64,000 nt of DNA from an uncultured Desulfobacter sp. (GCF_963665355.1 NZ_OY762229.1:4402001-4466000), one strand, 5' to 3'. Shown: positions 35,492 to 44,777, numbered from the stretch's first letter. Notes: a model not told the origin generated them from the letters alone. A program made the numbers and translations.

Positions 35492-35908
35492 ATACAATTA
35501 TAGAATTTGATATGAGGAAGCGGGATTGGCAAAAAGAAGCCGGTATAAGTCATGATGTTTATTGGCCCCCAAAGACATATAATGTAGACATACACGAATT
35601 TTCAGTATTTCATAATCCGATTGTTTACCGGTTTATATCAGCTCAGGCCTGGTATTATGATGACCATAACAGACAAATCTGGTTTACCCCGAACATCAGA
35701 GAGGTATCAGCACAACAACATGTAAGCAGAGGTGTGTTGCGTTTGGCATGTTTTCTGGCAGTTATCTGCGGAGTCAGTCTGAGGAATATTGCAACAATAT
35801 TCACAGTTTTGTTTCGGATTCCTGTAAGCAAGTCGTCTGTGAAAAGGTGGATTGACACAATCGGAAGCAGCCTTCCTTCGGAAGAGGAAATTTTAAAACA
35901 ACTTCTGG
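35492..35908 (+). pseudogene. Outer IS transposase, middle part
   Basis: 139 codons from NTIIEFDMRKR to EEEILKQLL, open throughout and in frame with both neighbours once the insertions are removed. Includes an N-terminal HTH-like stretch CGVSLRNIATIFTVLFRIPVSKSSVKRW. Ends in the TSD CTGG of the IS21 element. Confidence 0.85.
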
Positions 35909-36088
35909 CCCGGATGGCCACCCAAACTCCCCCACTTGTGGCCACCTCAAAATCCCCCACCTAAACGTCAGTAAAATCGGCTGTAATCGCTGATAATTAA
36001 AAAATTTAGGGAAAAAGGCGACAGAACGTTTAACGTCCCATGTATCACTTGATCAATGCATACATGCGAGTTGGAAAGGAGGAACGTT

Positions 36089-38722
36089 TTGAAACCACAA
36101 AAACGAGCAGCAATGACCACCTTGCTCAACCAGAATGTCAGTCAGCGTGAAATAAGCAGAAATACCGGCATAGACCGTAAAACAATCCGGAAATACATTC
36201 AGCAAAATGATCTTGGGCGAATTCAAAATCCTCCACCGGTGGCCATTTCAAATTCCCCCACCCTGGCCACCGGCCGGATTGAGAATCCCCCATCCCGGCC
36301 ACCGGTGTATTCAGTGGACGCAAAACAGATACCGTTCCATGCACGATCTGCCTGCGAACCGCACCGGCAATGGATAGAAAAACAGGTCCGGTTAGGCCGG
36401 AATGCGATGTCCATCTACCAGGACCTGGTGGAGTTGTTCAGTTTTAACCATAAATACAACAGCGTAAAGCGATTTGTCCGCAAGTTAAAGCACAAAGCCC
36501 CCAAACAGTTCGACCGGCTTGAATTTTTACCAGGAGAAGAAGCCCAGGTGGATTATGGCCAAGGCGCCTTGACCATGGGGCCATCCGGCAAATACCAACG
36601 GCCTCGACTTTTTGTCATGACCCTGAAGTACTCCCGCCGTTCCTTCCGTAAGGTTGTCTGGAAGTCCAGCCAAGAGACATGGGCCAAGCTGCATGAAGAG
36701 GCTTTCCGGTATTTTGGCGGTTGTGTTCAGTACGTGGTTTTGGACAACTTAAAGGAAGGTGTCATAAAACCGGACATCTATGAACCGGAGTTGAATCCGG
36801 TTTATGCGGCCATGCTCAACCACTATGGTGTGGTGGCAGATCCGGCCCGGGTGAGAGATCCCAACCGCAAGGGCACTGTTGAAAATGCGGTCCAGCATAC
36901 CCAGGATACGGGGTTGAAGGGGCGGCGGTTCGACACCATTGAGGAGCAGAATGAATGGTTGATGCACTGGGAGGAAGTCTGGGCATCAAAGCGGATACAC
37001 GGCCGGATGAAGCGGCAGGTCGAACAAATGTTTCAGGAAGAAAAGCCCCACCTGCATGCCTTGCCGCTGAAAGGATTTGATTACTTTAGGCAGGAAACCC
37101 GGACAGTCTATGATGACGGCACTGTCCAGGTGGATCAATCCTATTATTCAGCACTTCCGGCACCTCTGCATGAAGATGTCATCGTCCGAATTTATGAATA
37201 TGATGTCGAGATCATTGATCCCCGGACCATGGAAAAAATTCGCACCCATGTCAAAAGTGACCGGCCGGGAAGGGTTAAGATGATGCCGGAGGACAGAATT
37301 TTCAATCCATCCCGGCAAACAACCTACCTTTTAAATAAGGCTGAAAGCATAGGACCGCAGACCCGGCTGCTGTGCGAACTGATTTTCAGGGAACAGGGGA
37401 GGACAGGACAGCGCCGGCTGCAGGGGATCGTTAACCTTGCCAGAAAGCATGAGGCCGGTTGCATTGAGTCTGCTGCAATAATAGCCATCGAAAAAGGTCT
37501 GCGAAGCTACAAATCATTCTGTCGACTGGTTGAAAACCAGAAAATATCAGTCCCCATCCAGGATGGAAGCCGCATATGTCAGGCGCATAAACTGATCCGA
37601 CCATCAGATGATTATGGCCGGTTTTTCAACACATTTGCTGCCGGCAACCCGCCTGCAATCTCAAAAGAGGACCTTCCGAAGGTATGGCAAAATGCTGATT
37701 GGCTGAAAGTTCTGACTGTCTTCGGTCTTGAGCCCCAAACGCATAAAAATAATGAAATCTGGATTAAGTCCCCTTTTTCAGAGGAAAAGAACGCCTCATT
37801 GCATATGCAATCCGGGCAGAATGTGTACAAGGATTTCAGCAGCGGCAAAGGCGGCGGCATACTCAATTTCTGCCAGGATCTGTTGGCCCTTCGCGGCAAA
37901 CAGATGAACTGCTATGAAGTGGCTGCATGGATGGTTGATCAAGGGGTTTCTATTTTGAATCAGACTGCGACCGTTGGGCAAAAGCCGGTCCAAAAGCAGA
38001 GCAGTGCAAATCCGCCGGTGGCTGTGGACCTGCAGCCGTATTTGCAATCTTCGCATCCGGTGCTGGATAAGCGGGGCATCTCCAGTCAAGCCTGCCGGTA
38101 CCTGGGATGCGGTTACCTGCCGGAAAGAGAGCACGGTAAGCGTTCCCCATTAAACGGCAGGCTGGTTTTTCAGGTACGTGGCGTTAATCAGGATTTAAAA
38201 CCTGTTGTGTTGAGCCATGTGGGACGTGCATTGACAGAGGAACAGTCAGCCGACGACGGCAGGTACTGGGGTTTTCCATTTTCTAAAAAGCTGGAGATAT
38301 ACAACCAGGACAAGCTGCTTCTGGACCCTGGGGCCAAAAAACAGGTTGAGCAACACGGTCTGACCCTTGTGGAAGGCTTCTTTGATGTGGCGGCCCTCGT
38401 GTCGGCCGGTTGCCTGAATGCAGGTGCCATAATGGGGGCGCATCTGTGTGAGGAACAGGTTCGCCGGCTCCAATTTTTAGCGTCGCATATCAACATCAGC
38501 ATCGTCAATCTCTTCCTGGACCGGGATAGAGCAGGCAAGGAAGGGGCCTTAAAGGCTGCATCATTATTGGAGCAACATGGATTTATCGTAAGCGTATTTA
38601 ACTGGGATCAGAAATTTGAGCGGCCGGGATGTTTGCCCGTGGGAATAACGTCAGGCATCAAAGATCCGGCTGATATGTCCGGATCTCAGCTCAGATACTT
38701 AAGAAAAACAGGCATAATTTAA
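36089..38722 (+). CDS. istA: IstA transposase fused to CHC2/TOPRIM primase-like module
   Basis: I prefer the TTG start at 36089 behind AAAGGAGGA; an ATG at 36056 is in frame (888 residues, numbering below). Residues 28-50 are an HTH (REISRNTGIDRKTIRKYI). The DDE integrase core has D166 (AQVDYGQ), D230 (VVLDNL) and E276 (GTVENAV). IstA ends near 510. Residues ~548-635 form a degenerate CHC2-like fold (SPFSEEKNASLHM, YKDFSSGKGGGILNFCQDL) without the zinc cysteines. Residues ~767-850 are TOPRIM: E773 (VEGFFDV) and D822/D824 (LFLDRDRAGKEGA). The frame is continuous. Ordinary IstA proteins are about 500 residues, so the extra ~375 are a true C-terminal fusion. Confidence 0.9.
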   Translation: MKPQKRAAMTTLLNQNVSQREISRNTGIDRKTIRKYIQQNDLGRIQNPPPVAISNSPTLATGRIENPPSRPPVYSVDAKQIPFHARSACEPHRQWIEKQVRLGRNAMSIYQDLVELFSFNHKYNSVKRFVRKLKHKAPKQFDRLEFLPGEEAQVDYGQGALTMGPSGKYQRPRLFVMTLKYSRRSFRKVVWKSSQETWAKLHEEAFRYFGGCVQYVVLDNLKEGVIKPDIYEPELNPVYAAMLNHYGVVADPARVRDPNRKGTVENAVQHTQDTGLKGRRFDTIEEQNEWLMHWEEVWASKRIHGRMKRQVEQMFQEEKPHLHALPLKGFDYFRQETRTVYDDGTVQVDQSYYSALPAPLHEDVIVRIYEYDVEIIDPRTMEKIRTHVKSDRPGRVKMMPEDRIFNPSRQTTYLLNKAESIGPQTRLLCELIFREQGRTGQRRLQGIVNLARKHEAGCIESAAIIAIEKGLRSYKSFCRLVENQKISVPIQDGSRICQAHKLIRPSDDYGRFFNTFAAGNPPAISKEDLPKVWQNADWLKVLTVFGLEPQTHKNNEIWIKSPFSEEKNASLHMQSGQNVYKDFSSGKGGGILNFCQDLLALRGKQMNCYEVAAWMVDQGVSILNQTATVGQKPVQKQSSANPPVAVDLQPYLQSSHPVLDKRGISSQACRYLGCGYLPEREHGKRSPLNGRLVFQVRGVNQDLKPVVLSHVGRALTEEQSADDGRYWGFPFSKKLEIYNQDKLLLDPGAKKQVEQHGLTLVEGFFDVAALVSAGCLNAGAIMGAHLCEEQVRRLQFLASHINISIVNLFLDRDRAGKEGALKAASLLEQHGFIVSVFNWDQKFERPGCLPVGITSGIKDPADMSGSQLRYLRKTGII
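36225..36306 (+). repeat. End-like repeats inside istA
   Basis: Three units resembling the IS21 terminal repeats (CCGGTGGCCATTTCAAATTC, ACCCTGGCCACCGG, CCCGGCCACCGG with intervening CCCCCA) lie within the istA coding sequence, encoding the Pro-rich linker NPPPVAISNSPTL. They may extend the transposase-binding array of the left end. Confidence 0.6.
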
Positions 38723-38751
38723 GGGATGAAAAAAGAAAAAAAGGAGGCATC

Positions 38752-39531
38752 ATGAGTATGACAATCACAGAAATCGAAAAACAATTAAAGGTTCTCAGGC
38801 TGAGCGGTATGCTGGCAACACTTGAAAGCCGGGCCTTGCAGGCCAATCAGTCTAATGCAGGTATGGTTGAGGCATTATCCTGGCTGATTCAAGATGAGCT
38901 GGACCATCGTTCATCCAGCTTAAGACAGCGCCGGTTTAAGGCTTCTGGGCTTGATGAGATGAAAACATTGACAGAATTTGACTGGGGTTTTAATCCCAAA
39001 CTCCCCAAAAAGGAGATTTATGAGCTGGTGACAGCCAAGTTCATACAAAACGGCGAAGATGCCCTGCTGATAGGTTCCCCGGGTACTGGGAAGAGCCATA
39101 TTGCCAAAACCATCGCCCATGCGTCCGTCCAATTGTTCCAGAAAACGGTTTACCGGGAAGCCCATGTTTTTTTTGAAGACATGTTTGAGGCTGAGCAGAT
39201 TCAAAATCGAAAAAAGGTCTTCAAACTGTTTACACAGGCGGATCTTTTGGTTATTGATGATTTGTTCCTCCGGAAGAAAATGCCTAAAGATGCAGCTGAC
39301 TACCTGCTGGATGTCATCATTAACCGATATGCCAGAAGGAAAAGTACCGTGATCACTTCCAATCGACCCATTGAAGACTGGGGTCTGCTTCTAAAAGACA
39401 ATGCAGCATCATCGGCCATACTGGACCGGTTGCTTCACCATGGTCATCTGCTGAAATTTGAAGGGAAGAGTTACCGGCTCAAAGAGGCCGCCCAGAGGCT
39501 CTCCCGGCTGCCCAATAATAAAGAGGGATGA
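38752..39531 (+). CDS. istB: IstB ATPase of IS21 element
   Basis: 259 residues. N-terminal helical domain (~1-65: IEKQLKVLRLSGMLATLESRA), then an AAA+ ATPase: Walker A IGSPGTGKS (~103), Walker B LLVIDDLFL (~160), sensor STVITSNRPIEDW (~200) and arginine-finger region ILDRLLHHGHLLKF. IstB remodels target DNA and recruits IstA in IS21 transposition. AAAGGAGG precedes the ATG; 29 bp after istA. Confidence 0.95.
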   Translation: MSMTITEIEKQLKVLRLSGMLATLESRALQANQSNAGMVEALSWLIQDELDHRSSSLRQRRFKASGLDEMKTLTEFDWGFNPKLPKKEIYELVTAKFIQNGEDALLIGSPGTGKSHIAKTIAHASVQLFQKTVYREAHVFFEDMFEAEQIQNRKKVFKLFTQADLLVIDDLFLRKKMPKDAADYLLDVIINRYARRKSTVITSNRPIEDWGLLLKDNAASSAILDRLLHHGHLLKFEGKSYRLKEAAQRLSRLPNNKEG

Positions 39532-39644
39532 AAAAAGGAGAAAATGAGAAATATTGAGAGCATAACTTAGATCTTAATATTCTGTCGCCGGGGGATTTTG
39601 ACCCGGCCACGGGTGGGGGATTTTAAAGTGGCCATCCGGGCTGG

Positions 39645-40522
39645 AACAAAAAAAATCAGATCAGTGTCATATTGACGGTTATTATCCCATGGGAACCAAC
39701 AATTGTGTGATGGTTCTAAAAGATGAGTCGGACCGTATTCTTATTACTTATGAAGCCGCTTCGGAGAATGCTGATGATGCCCTTGCATTTTTACAAAATA
39801 TAAAAAATTGCGGAATGACAGTTACTTCGGCATTCTCAGATTATTCAGACAGCTATGTGAAAGCAATCAGAGAGGTATTTCCTGATGCTAAATTTCAGGC
39901 TGATCATTTTCATACGGCGAAAAATATATGGAAACATCTAAAGAAATCCCTTCTGGAATATAGAAGAAACCTGAAAGCGGAAGGTGAAAAAAATAAGGAT
40001 GAAGATATGCTGGAAATTGCCTCAGAACTTTGGAAAATGCGATGGGTATTATTAAAAAAGCCTTCCAACTTGACTGAAAATGAACGTGAAAAGATAGAAG
40101 CACTTGAAAAGATAGACAGCGGCTTTATTTCAACATTTCGTTCCATAATTGATCAGATTGTAAATATTTTTGATCATTCAAATACGGATACTCAAGCAAA
40201 AATCAAACTGAAGAATTTAAAAAATCAGATTGAAAAACTCGAAAGCAGTTACCTGGATAAGATAACGAAGTTTTTTTCTGATCACTGGGATGCTGCCATG
40301 CAGTATTTGAAGAAAAAAGGGTTGGCCAAATATCGGCGCTCCTCAAATTCGGAATCGGGTATGAGGCTTCTTAGACGTCTGGAAAAAAATCACGACGGCA
40401 TAAGGTCAGTGGAAACACGAAAACACTATATAAAAATTTACCAGGCAATAAAATATTTGTCGGCTGATGTTACTGAGTTCATAAATTCAGGGACAGAAAA
40501 AACCTATATAATGGATATGTAA
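39645..40522 (+). pseudogene. Outer IS transposase, C-terminal part
   Basis: 292 codons continuing from 35908 as LLEQKKSDQCHIDGYYPMGTNN. First catalytic Asp in CHIDGYYPMG; further DDE-type stretches SAFSDYSDSYVKAI and FQADHFHTAKNIW; Glu probably in the C-terminal region RSSNSESGMRLLRRLEKN. Large helical insert ~340-420. Stop at 40520-40522 and the right terminal repeat follows. With all three parts the protein has 463 residues and no internal stop, so it was intact before the two insertions. Family not firmly assigned. Confidence 0.8.
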
Positions 40523-40721
40523 AAGGTGGGACACACCCTAAAATTCGACAGAGTGCTTTGAAACGTCATTAAAGCATCAGAAAATTATAAACCCAAATCA
40601 AAAATGTATGGCGATGAGAACCTCCTATATATAAGCTTCTTGACGGTTTATAGCATTTTTTAAAACCTTTTTATGAACCACACACCCGAGGTACACCCGA
40701 AGTTGGTGAAAATTTGTTTTT

Positions 40722-40776
40722 AGTTAAATTTTTATCTTGCCAAAACCACCTGAGTTTGTTAAAAGATTCTCCTGTT
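40722..40776 (+). promoter_or_regulatory. tRNA-Arg promoter region
   Basis: TTGCCA (40737-40742), a 17-base spacer and TAAAAG, 12 bases before the tRNA. The same boxes are kept in the diverged copy at 1334-1388. Confidence 0.55.
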
Positions 40777-40853
<77 letters not shown>

Positions 40854-40862
40854 TAAAAATCA

Positions 40863-40893
40863 AGGGGTTACAGATTTTTTCTGTAACCCTTTT
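40863..40893 (+). terminator. Rho-independent terminator after tRNA-Arg
   Basis: Stem AGGGGTTACAGA / TCTGTAACCCTT with a short T loop and T-rich tail, 10 bp past the tRNA. Confidence 0.85.
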
Positions 40894-41004
40894 GTATTTG
40901 GTTTTGTAGCTTGCCCCCACATAACCCCCACTTTTTAAAACATGGAGGCCAGCCCCCACTCAAAAAAGGCTTCTCCAGCATGATACCAGGCCTCCGGCAG
41001 AAAA

Positions 41005-41040
41005 TAAAAAGCCCCTGGCAGTGGATACCACCAGAGGCGC
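41005..41040 (-). terminator. Terminator for the 41067 gene
   Basis: On the minus strand GCCTCTGGTGG ... CCAGGGGC is followed by TTTTTA. It lies 27 bp after the stop of the small gene at 41067. Confidence 0.65.
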
Positions 41041-41066
41041 AGATGTGTCAGGTTGGATTATGAGTT

Positions 41067-41342
41067 CTACGCCTGCATGATATTAGCCGCCTTCAATTTT
41101 TCCAGGTTACGCAGCCATTTCTCGTTGGCAATCCTGATCAGGTATTCTATCTCTGATGCGGCGTCTTCGATCATGTTGGAAACGCCATCTACAGTTCTTT
41201 TGTCCATGACTGCCGGCCCATCAGGATAAGCCAAAAGAAGGCTTGCAATCGAGTTGAGCTTTTCCAAAGGGTGGCAAGCCTCGAATAAAACGTCAGGGTG
41301 CTGCATCAGTTCTTCCCTGGTAAAATCGGCTTTAATCTGCAT
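41067..41342 (-). CDS. Hypothetical small protein (paralogue of 41411)
   Basis: 91 residues from MQIKADFTREEL; an upstream start (MKRRRP) is possible. The central segment GVSNMIEDAASEIEYLIRIANEKW aligns with GISNILEDAGHEIEHDYNALCKKE of the neighbouring protein, so the two are tandem duplicates. All-helical, acidic, no recognised family. It ends in a terminator, suggesting a short minus-strand operon 42524-41067. Confidence 0.6.
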   Translation of the reverse strand: MQIKADFTREELMQHPDVLFEACHPLEKLNSIASLLLAYPDGPAVMDKRTVDGVSNMIEDAASEIEYLIRIANEKWLRNLEKLKAANIMQA

Positions 41343-41410
41343 CGGGCGCCTCCTTTTCATCATCGGCCAGTATCTTGGTAATATCAGACTTACAAAGGAA
41401 TCTCTCCGAC

Positions 41411-41674
41411 TCAAGATAGGCGGCCAAGGAATGCCCGGAGTTTCATATGCCGCTTTACGGCTGCCTTTTCTTTCTTGCATAGCGCGTTATAATCATGCTC
41501 GATTTCGTGTCCTGCATCTTCAAGGATATTTGAAATGCCAAGCAGAGTGGTGTAATTCATTTCCTGGGCTGCGCTGTCATCCTGGGCAATGCAAAAAAGC
41601 ATCTGCTTAATGCTGCACAAATTCAGCATGCCAGTGGATATATCGGACTGGTAGCCTCCTCTGAATATGCTCAT
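41411..41674 (-). CDS. Hypothetical small protein (paralogue of 41067)
   Basis: 87 residues, start MSIFRGGYQS. The helix GISNILEDAGHEIEHDY is shared with the next gene downstream. C-terminus strongly basic (KKEKAAVKRHMKLRAFLGR). Function unknown. These two genes and the next one upstream look like accessory genes of a phage or plasmid-derived block next to the tRNA. Confidence 0.6.
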   Translation of the reverse strand: MSIFRGGYQSDISTGMLNLCSIKQMLFCIAQDDSAAQEMNYTTLLGISNILEDAGHEIEHDYNALCKKEKAAVKRHMKLRAFLGRLS

Positions 41675-41820
41675 CTGGCACCCCCTTTGCCTGTGGGTAT
41701 GATCGCAGCTTGATTGATCGGTTCATTTTGAGTACAATTTTGTTCAGTCATGATTCAATTTTCCTTTAATTGAGTTGTGATTAGGCCCTGGCTGGTGGTG
41801 AAGCACCCGCCGGGGCTGTT

Positions 41821-42524
41821 CTATTTTTTGACCCGTTTCTTGGCCATGCTTCTTTGGTCCGAAAATTGTTTCGTGGTCCAGGGTTCACCGTTGAATAAAA
41901 TTCCGGCGGTATTCAAGATATCAACCCGGGACTGAGCCTCTTTTTTCCCCGGGTAGGCTTCTTGTAAATTCAGGACAAGTCTGTTTCGGCCTTCAATGGA
42001 GATGTTGTCCGGGTCTATGCCTTCCAGGATATCGGGCAAATTGGAACCGGATTCCGTTTTAGGCTCCGGCACAGGCACAGGGATTTCTGTCTGCGTCTCC
42101 TGAGTGGTATTAACCGGCCTTAGGTCAACGCTGTCATTGTCTTCAATTTCCGGCATAACACCAGACCGGCTAATTTCCTGTCCCTGTCCCTGTTCCTCAG
42201 GTTTTCCTGTCTGCATTTCCTCAAGGGCTTTTACCCTGGCTTCCAATGCTTCAATAGCGGCCCGGATTTCGGATTGCTGATTTGTATTTATGTTATGCGT
42301 TTGAGTTACGTATTTATCATCAGATCGAAGATAGGTTTGAAAAATATGTTCCGATGCTTCGGCCCTGGTCAGCCTGTATTCATCGCCCAGGCGTTTCAAT
42401 TCGGCCCGGTGTTTCTTGGATAAAAAACTGTGGTGGAGATATAACCCTTTTCTATCATTTCTGCCCGGTATCGTTTCATCCGTGCTTTGGAGTCGTCCCG
42501 GATCTCTGGTCTTGTCTTTGCCAT
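41821..42524 (-). pseudogene. Hypothetical protein with coiled coil, one-base frameshift
   Basis: From the ATG at 42524 the frame reads MAKTRPEIRDDSKARMKRYR then EMIEKGYISTTVF, and is then interrupted. One extra T in the six-T run near 42422-42427 would join it to LSKKHRAELKRLGDEYRLTRAEASEHI, the frame that is open to 41821. The N-terminus looks like a ribbon-helix-helix type DNA-binding segment, followed by a coiled coil (AAIEALEARVKALEEM) and a Pro/Glu-rich linker. Either a recent mutation or a sequencing error. No family assigned. Confidence 0.55.
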
Positions 42525-42593
42525 GTGATTCCTTTATGCATTCGTGTTGTGGTGATGTACCGTAACAGTACAAAGGCGTGTGGCCAAGAATAA

Positions 42594-42898
42594 TATGATT
42601 GTGTTATTGTTTTGTAGGGTTCTTGTATTCTGGTTTTTGGAGAGGGAAAGTGGATTGAGTTTTCCCGCAGTGCCTTTTTAGAGGGTCAGAAAATACAGTT
42701 TTTTAATCACCCCGCCTACGGGTAATTTATCTCTGGCAGGACAATTAGGAGTAGCGGGGGCATTTGAACAGAAACTTACGGTTTCATCCTTGAGGGTTCT
42801 ATTGACATTTTTTTATAAAAAACGTTTATGGGGGAAAAAAATTCCCCTTTCTCTTATTTTTTGTTATGCTGAATTATCAAAAAAAATCTGGAGAAAAT
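42594..42898. other. Intergenic, nothing recognised
   Basis: About 300 bp between diverging genes. A T-rich run and an AT-rich stretch (42805-42860) probably hold the promoter of the small basic protein. Confidence 0.4.
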
Positions 42899-43093
42899 AT
42901 GGAAAATCGTAGATCAGGATTAGATCGCAGACAAGGCGAACGACGTCGTCAAGTATGGCCGCTGCCGTGGTGTCCTGAAAGGCGACAGAGCAACCGACGG
43001 GTTGAGGATCGGAGAGAGCCTTCCTGCACCACCACAGATATGATGGCTGAATTTTCAACCAATCCCCCCAATGATAATGTGGTGTTTATCTAA
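42899..43093 (+). CDS. Small Arg-rich hypothetical protein
   Basis: 64 residues. The N-terminal half is a run of RR-x motifs (NRRSGLDRRQGERRRQ, ERRQSNRRVEDRRE), a pattern common in short proteins of Desulfobacterota. CTGGAG stands eight bases before the ATG. Function unknown; the strong positive charge suggests nucleic acid or membrane-surface binding, which is inference. Confidence 0.55.
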   Translation: MENRRSGLDRRQGERRRQVWPLPWCPERRQSNRRVEDRREPSCTTTDMMAEFSTNPPNDNVVFI

Positions 43094-43209
43094 AAAATAG
43101 GGCGATCTTAAATAGTGTCTGAACGGAAACCCTGATTTTAGGTCCTGTAGTATAAGTTGATATTTTAAGAGTATAGGAATTTCCATTTTACCGTCCGATA
43201 TCTTCATTT

Positions 43210-43797
43210 GTGGTGATATTGACAAAAATGTGTTTAACTCACGTCATGACTTTGGTATCGGATAAAAAAATAAGCTTTTTAGATGCTGATGTGTTTAAGA
43301 CGATCTTTGATGATCATTGGGAAGATTTTAAAAAAGTTCATCGGAGATATGATAATGAGCAATACGAAGCCCCACCAGTTCAAAAGATGCTTGGCTGTAG
43401 AGACGCTTCAAACGGATGTAGTGAGTACATTTGCATGTATTGTGGCCAGGATAGAAGGAAAATTCCATTCAGTTGTAAAAGTTGTTTCTGTCTTTCATGC
43501 GCGAAACAATATGTTGATAATTTTGTAGGCCAAGTCAGAACGATGCTGCATCCTGATGTGATTTACAGGCACATAGACTCATCAATGTCTGTCCAAGAAC
43601 CACGGTTCTCTATGAGCTTCTTGAGTTCCGTGAATCTTGCAAAGGGAACGGAGGCCGTGAAGCGGACCTTTTGGACTGCCATCAGCGAAATGATATCCTG
43701 ATTAAAAAATGCCCCGTCCATGCGTGCCTCAAGGATGCAGCCCGGAACTTGGGAGCGCATGTGATAAAAGCAGTCTTTCATAAATTCAGCAGCACCT
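43210..43797 (+). pseudogene. Decayed IS91/IS801-type transposase N-terminus
   Basis: Residues ~55-115 hold a zinc-ribbon of HUH transposases: CSEYICMYCGQDRRKIPFSCK then SCFCLSCAKQYVDNFVGQV. After HPDVIYRHI the frame shifts and the neighbouring frame continues with LLEFRESCKGNGGREADLLD and KKCPVHACLKDAARNLGAHV. No HUH motif or catalytic Tyr follows, so the gene is both frameshifted and truncated. It is different from the 2322-bp IS91 copies. Confidence 0.65.
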
Positions 43798-43835
43798 AAT
43801 CAGAAAAATTATCAGGATGATGAACTCCACAATTA

Positions 43836-44473
43836 TTACATGTGGATGCTCTTAATTCTTTTTACCTCATCCCCTACGCATGTGTACTGAATCACTTCTT
43901 GGGTGACAAAATCAATAATCTGAAATCCAGGGTCATCAGTGGAGAGAAGAGAGCCCGGGTTCAAGAAATACTGGTGTTTGTGTTTTTTCACCATTCTTCG
44001 ATGGGTGTGACCATGGAGGACAAACTTAAGATGATCTTGTCCCTGTAGCCTCTGAAAATCCATATTGAACTCAAGGCCATAACCATAATATCCGGACCCA
44101 ACTTAGCCATGTTATTTTCACCAAGACCATGGCAAAGCAACGCTATTCCGGATGGAGTGGAAAATTCAAGAGTTATGGGAAGGGAATTTAGAAATTCGAC
44201 AGAATTTGTCGTCAATTCGGTAAAATCGGTTGTGTCTGGAAGCGATCTCATTTCATTGTCCAATAGCCAACGATCATGATTACCCAAGACCGTCAGAATA
44301 TTATTGCTCTGAAGAAGTTCTATGCATTTGTTGGGGTCTCCAGCACCATCTACTATATCGCCTGTACAAAGAATCAATAGGTGTCTGGAATTCAAAAAAG
44401 ATACGATCACGTCAAGGAGTTGGCACTGACAATGCACATCACCAAGTAAACCAATTCGTTGTAAATGAAACAT
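43836..44473 (-). pseudogene. Metallophosphoesterase, frameshifted
   Basis: Calcineurin-like phosphoesterase motifs in order: GLLGDVHCQ, CTGDIVDGA, LGNHDRWLL in the first frame; LHGHTHRRMV and LNPGSLL in the second. The frames meet near 44065-44090 (GPDIMVMA against GYGLEFNMDFQRL). One indel therefore splits a ~210-residue protein. All metal ligands exist in the DNA. Substrate not predictable; such proteins hydrolyse phosphoesters or cyclic nucleotides. The decay is recent, or it is a sequencing error. Confidence 0.7.
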
Positions 44474-44504
44474 TCGTTCAGATCCTTCCGGCGTTCACGG
44501 ATAA

Positions 44505-44598
44505 TTGTTTATATGAAAGACTGGGTAAGTCACTCAGATTTTTCAAACTTTGTTGTGGGCTGAGCCTGGCAGCTGATATGTCAGGTCAGCCCATGGCT
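44505..44598. repeat. Intergenic hairpin repeat, copy 1
   Basis: Nearly identical to 50970-51064. The core palindrome is GGGCTGAGCCTGG ... GTCAGGTCAGCCC. The flanking sequence GAAAGACTGGG.AAGTCACTC is conserved as well, so the repeated unit is larger than the hairpin. Confidence 0.85.
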
Positions 44599-44777
44599 TT
44601 TATAGCATTCTTATCAGCTCCGGAATGCTCCTGACGAGTTGCCCATGTCCTTCGTGAAGGTAGATTCCTATCTGCGCGATCAACGCATATGCTACAGCAA
44701 ATTGGGACAACGCATAGCCTGTTCGGATATCTCGTGTTGGCATTCGCGACAAGGTTTCATATCCCCTCCCCTTTTTC

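Larger units (their letters stand above)
35909..39640 (+). mobile_element. IS21-type element with primase-fused IstA (3732 bp)
   Basis: Terminal inverted repeats CCCGGATGGCCAC (35909 and, inverted, 39640) and a 4-bp target duplication CTGG (35905-35908, 39641-39644). Each end carries two tandem units of the type TGGCCAC...AAATCCCCCAC, the multiple binding sites typical of IS21 ends. Genes are istA (with fusion) and istB. Excision restores the host transposase frame. Confidence 0.92.
31838..40538 (+). mobile_element. Outer IS (1.5 kb) carrying two nested insertions
   Basis: Perfect 23-bp terminal inverted repeats start GGGTGTGTCCCACCTTTTA (31838-31860 and 40516-40538). An 8-bp target duplication TAAAATTC lies at 31830-31837 and 40539-40546. 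Subtracting the two inner elements and their duplications leaves 1517 bp with a single 463-codon transposase gene. The family could not be assigned with certainty; 8-bp duplication and GG ends would fit ISL3-type elements. Confidence 0.9.

Noticed and set aside
35909-39640. Reading the IstA C-terminal part as a separate primase gene
   Set aside because: There is no stop between the parts and no good internal start; the frame is continuous through the junction.
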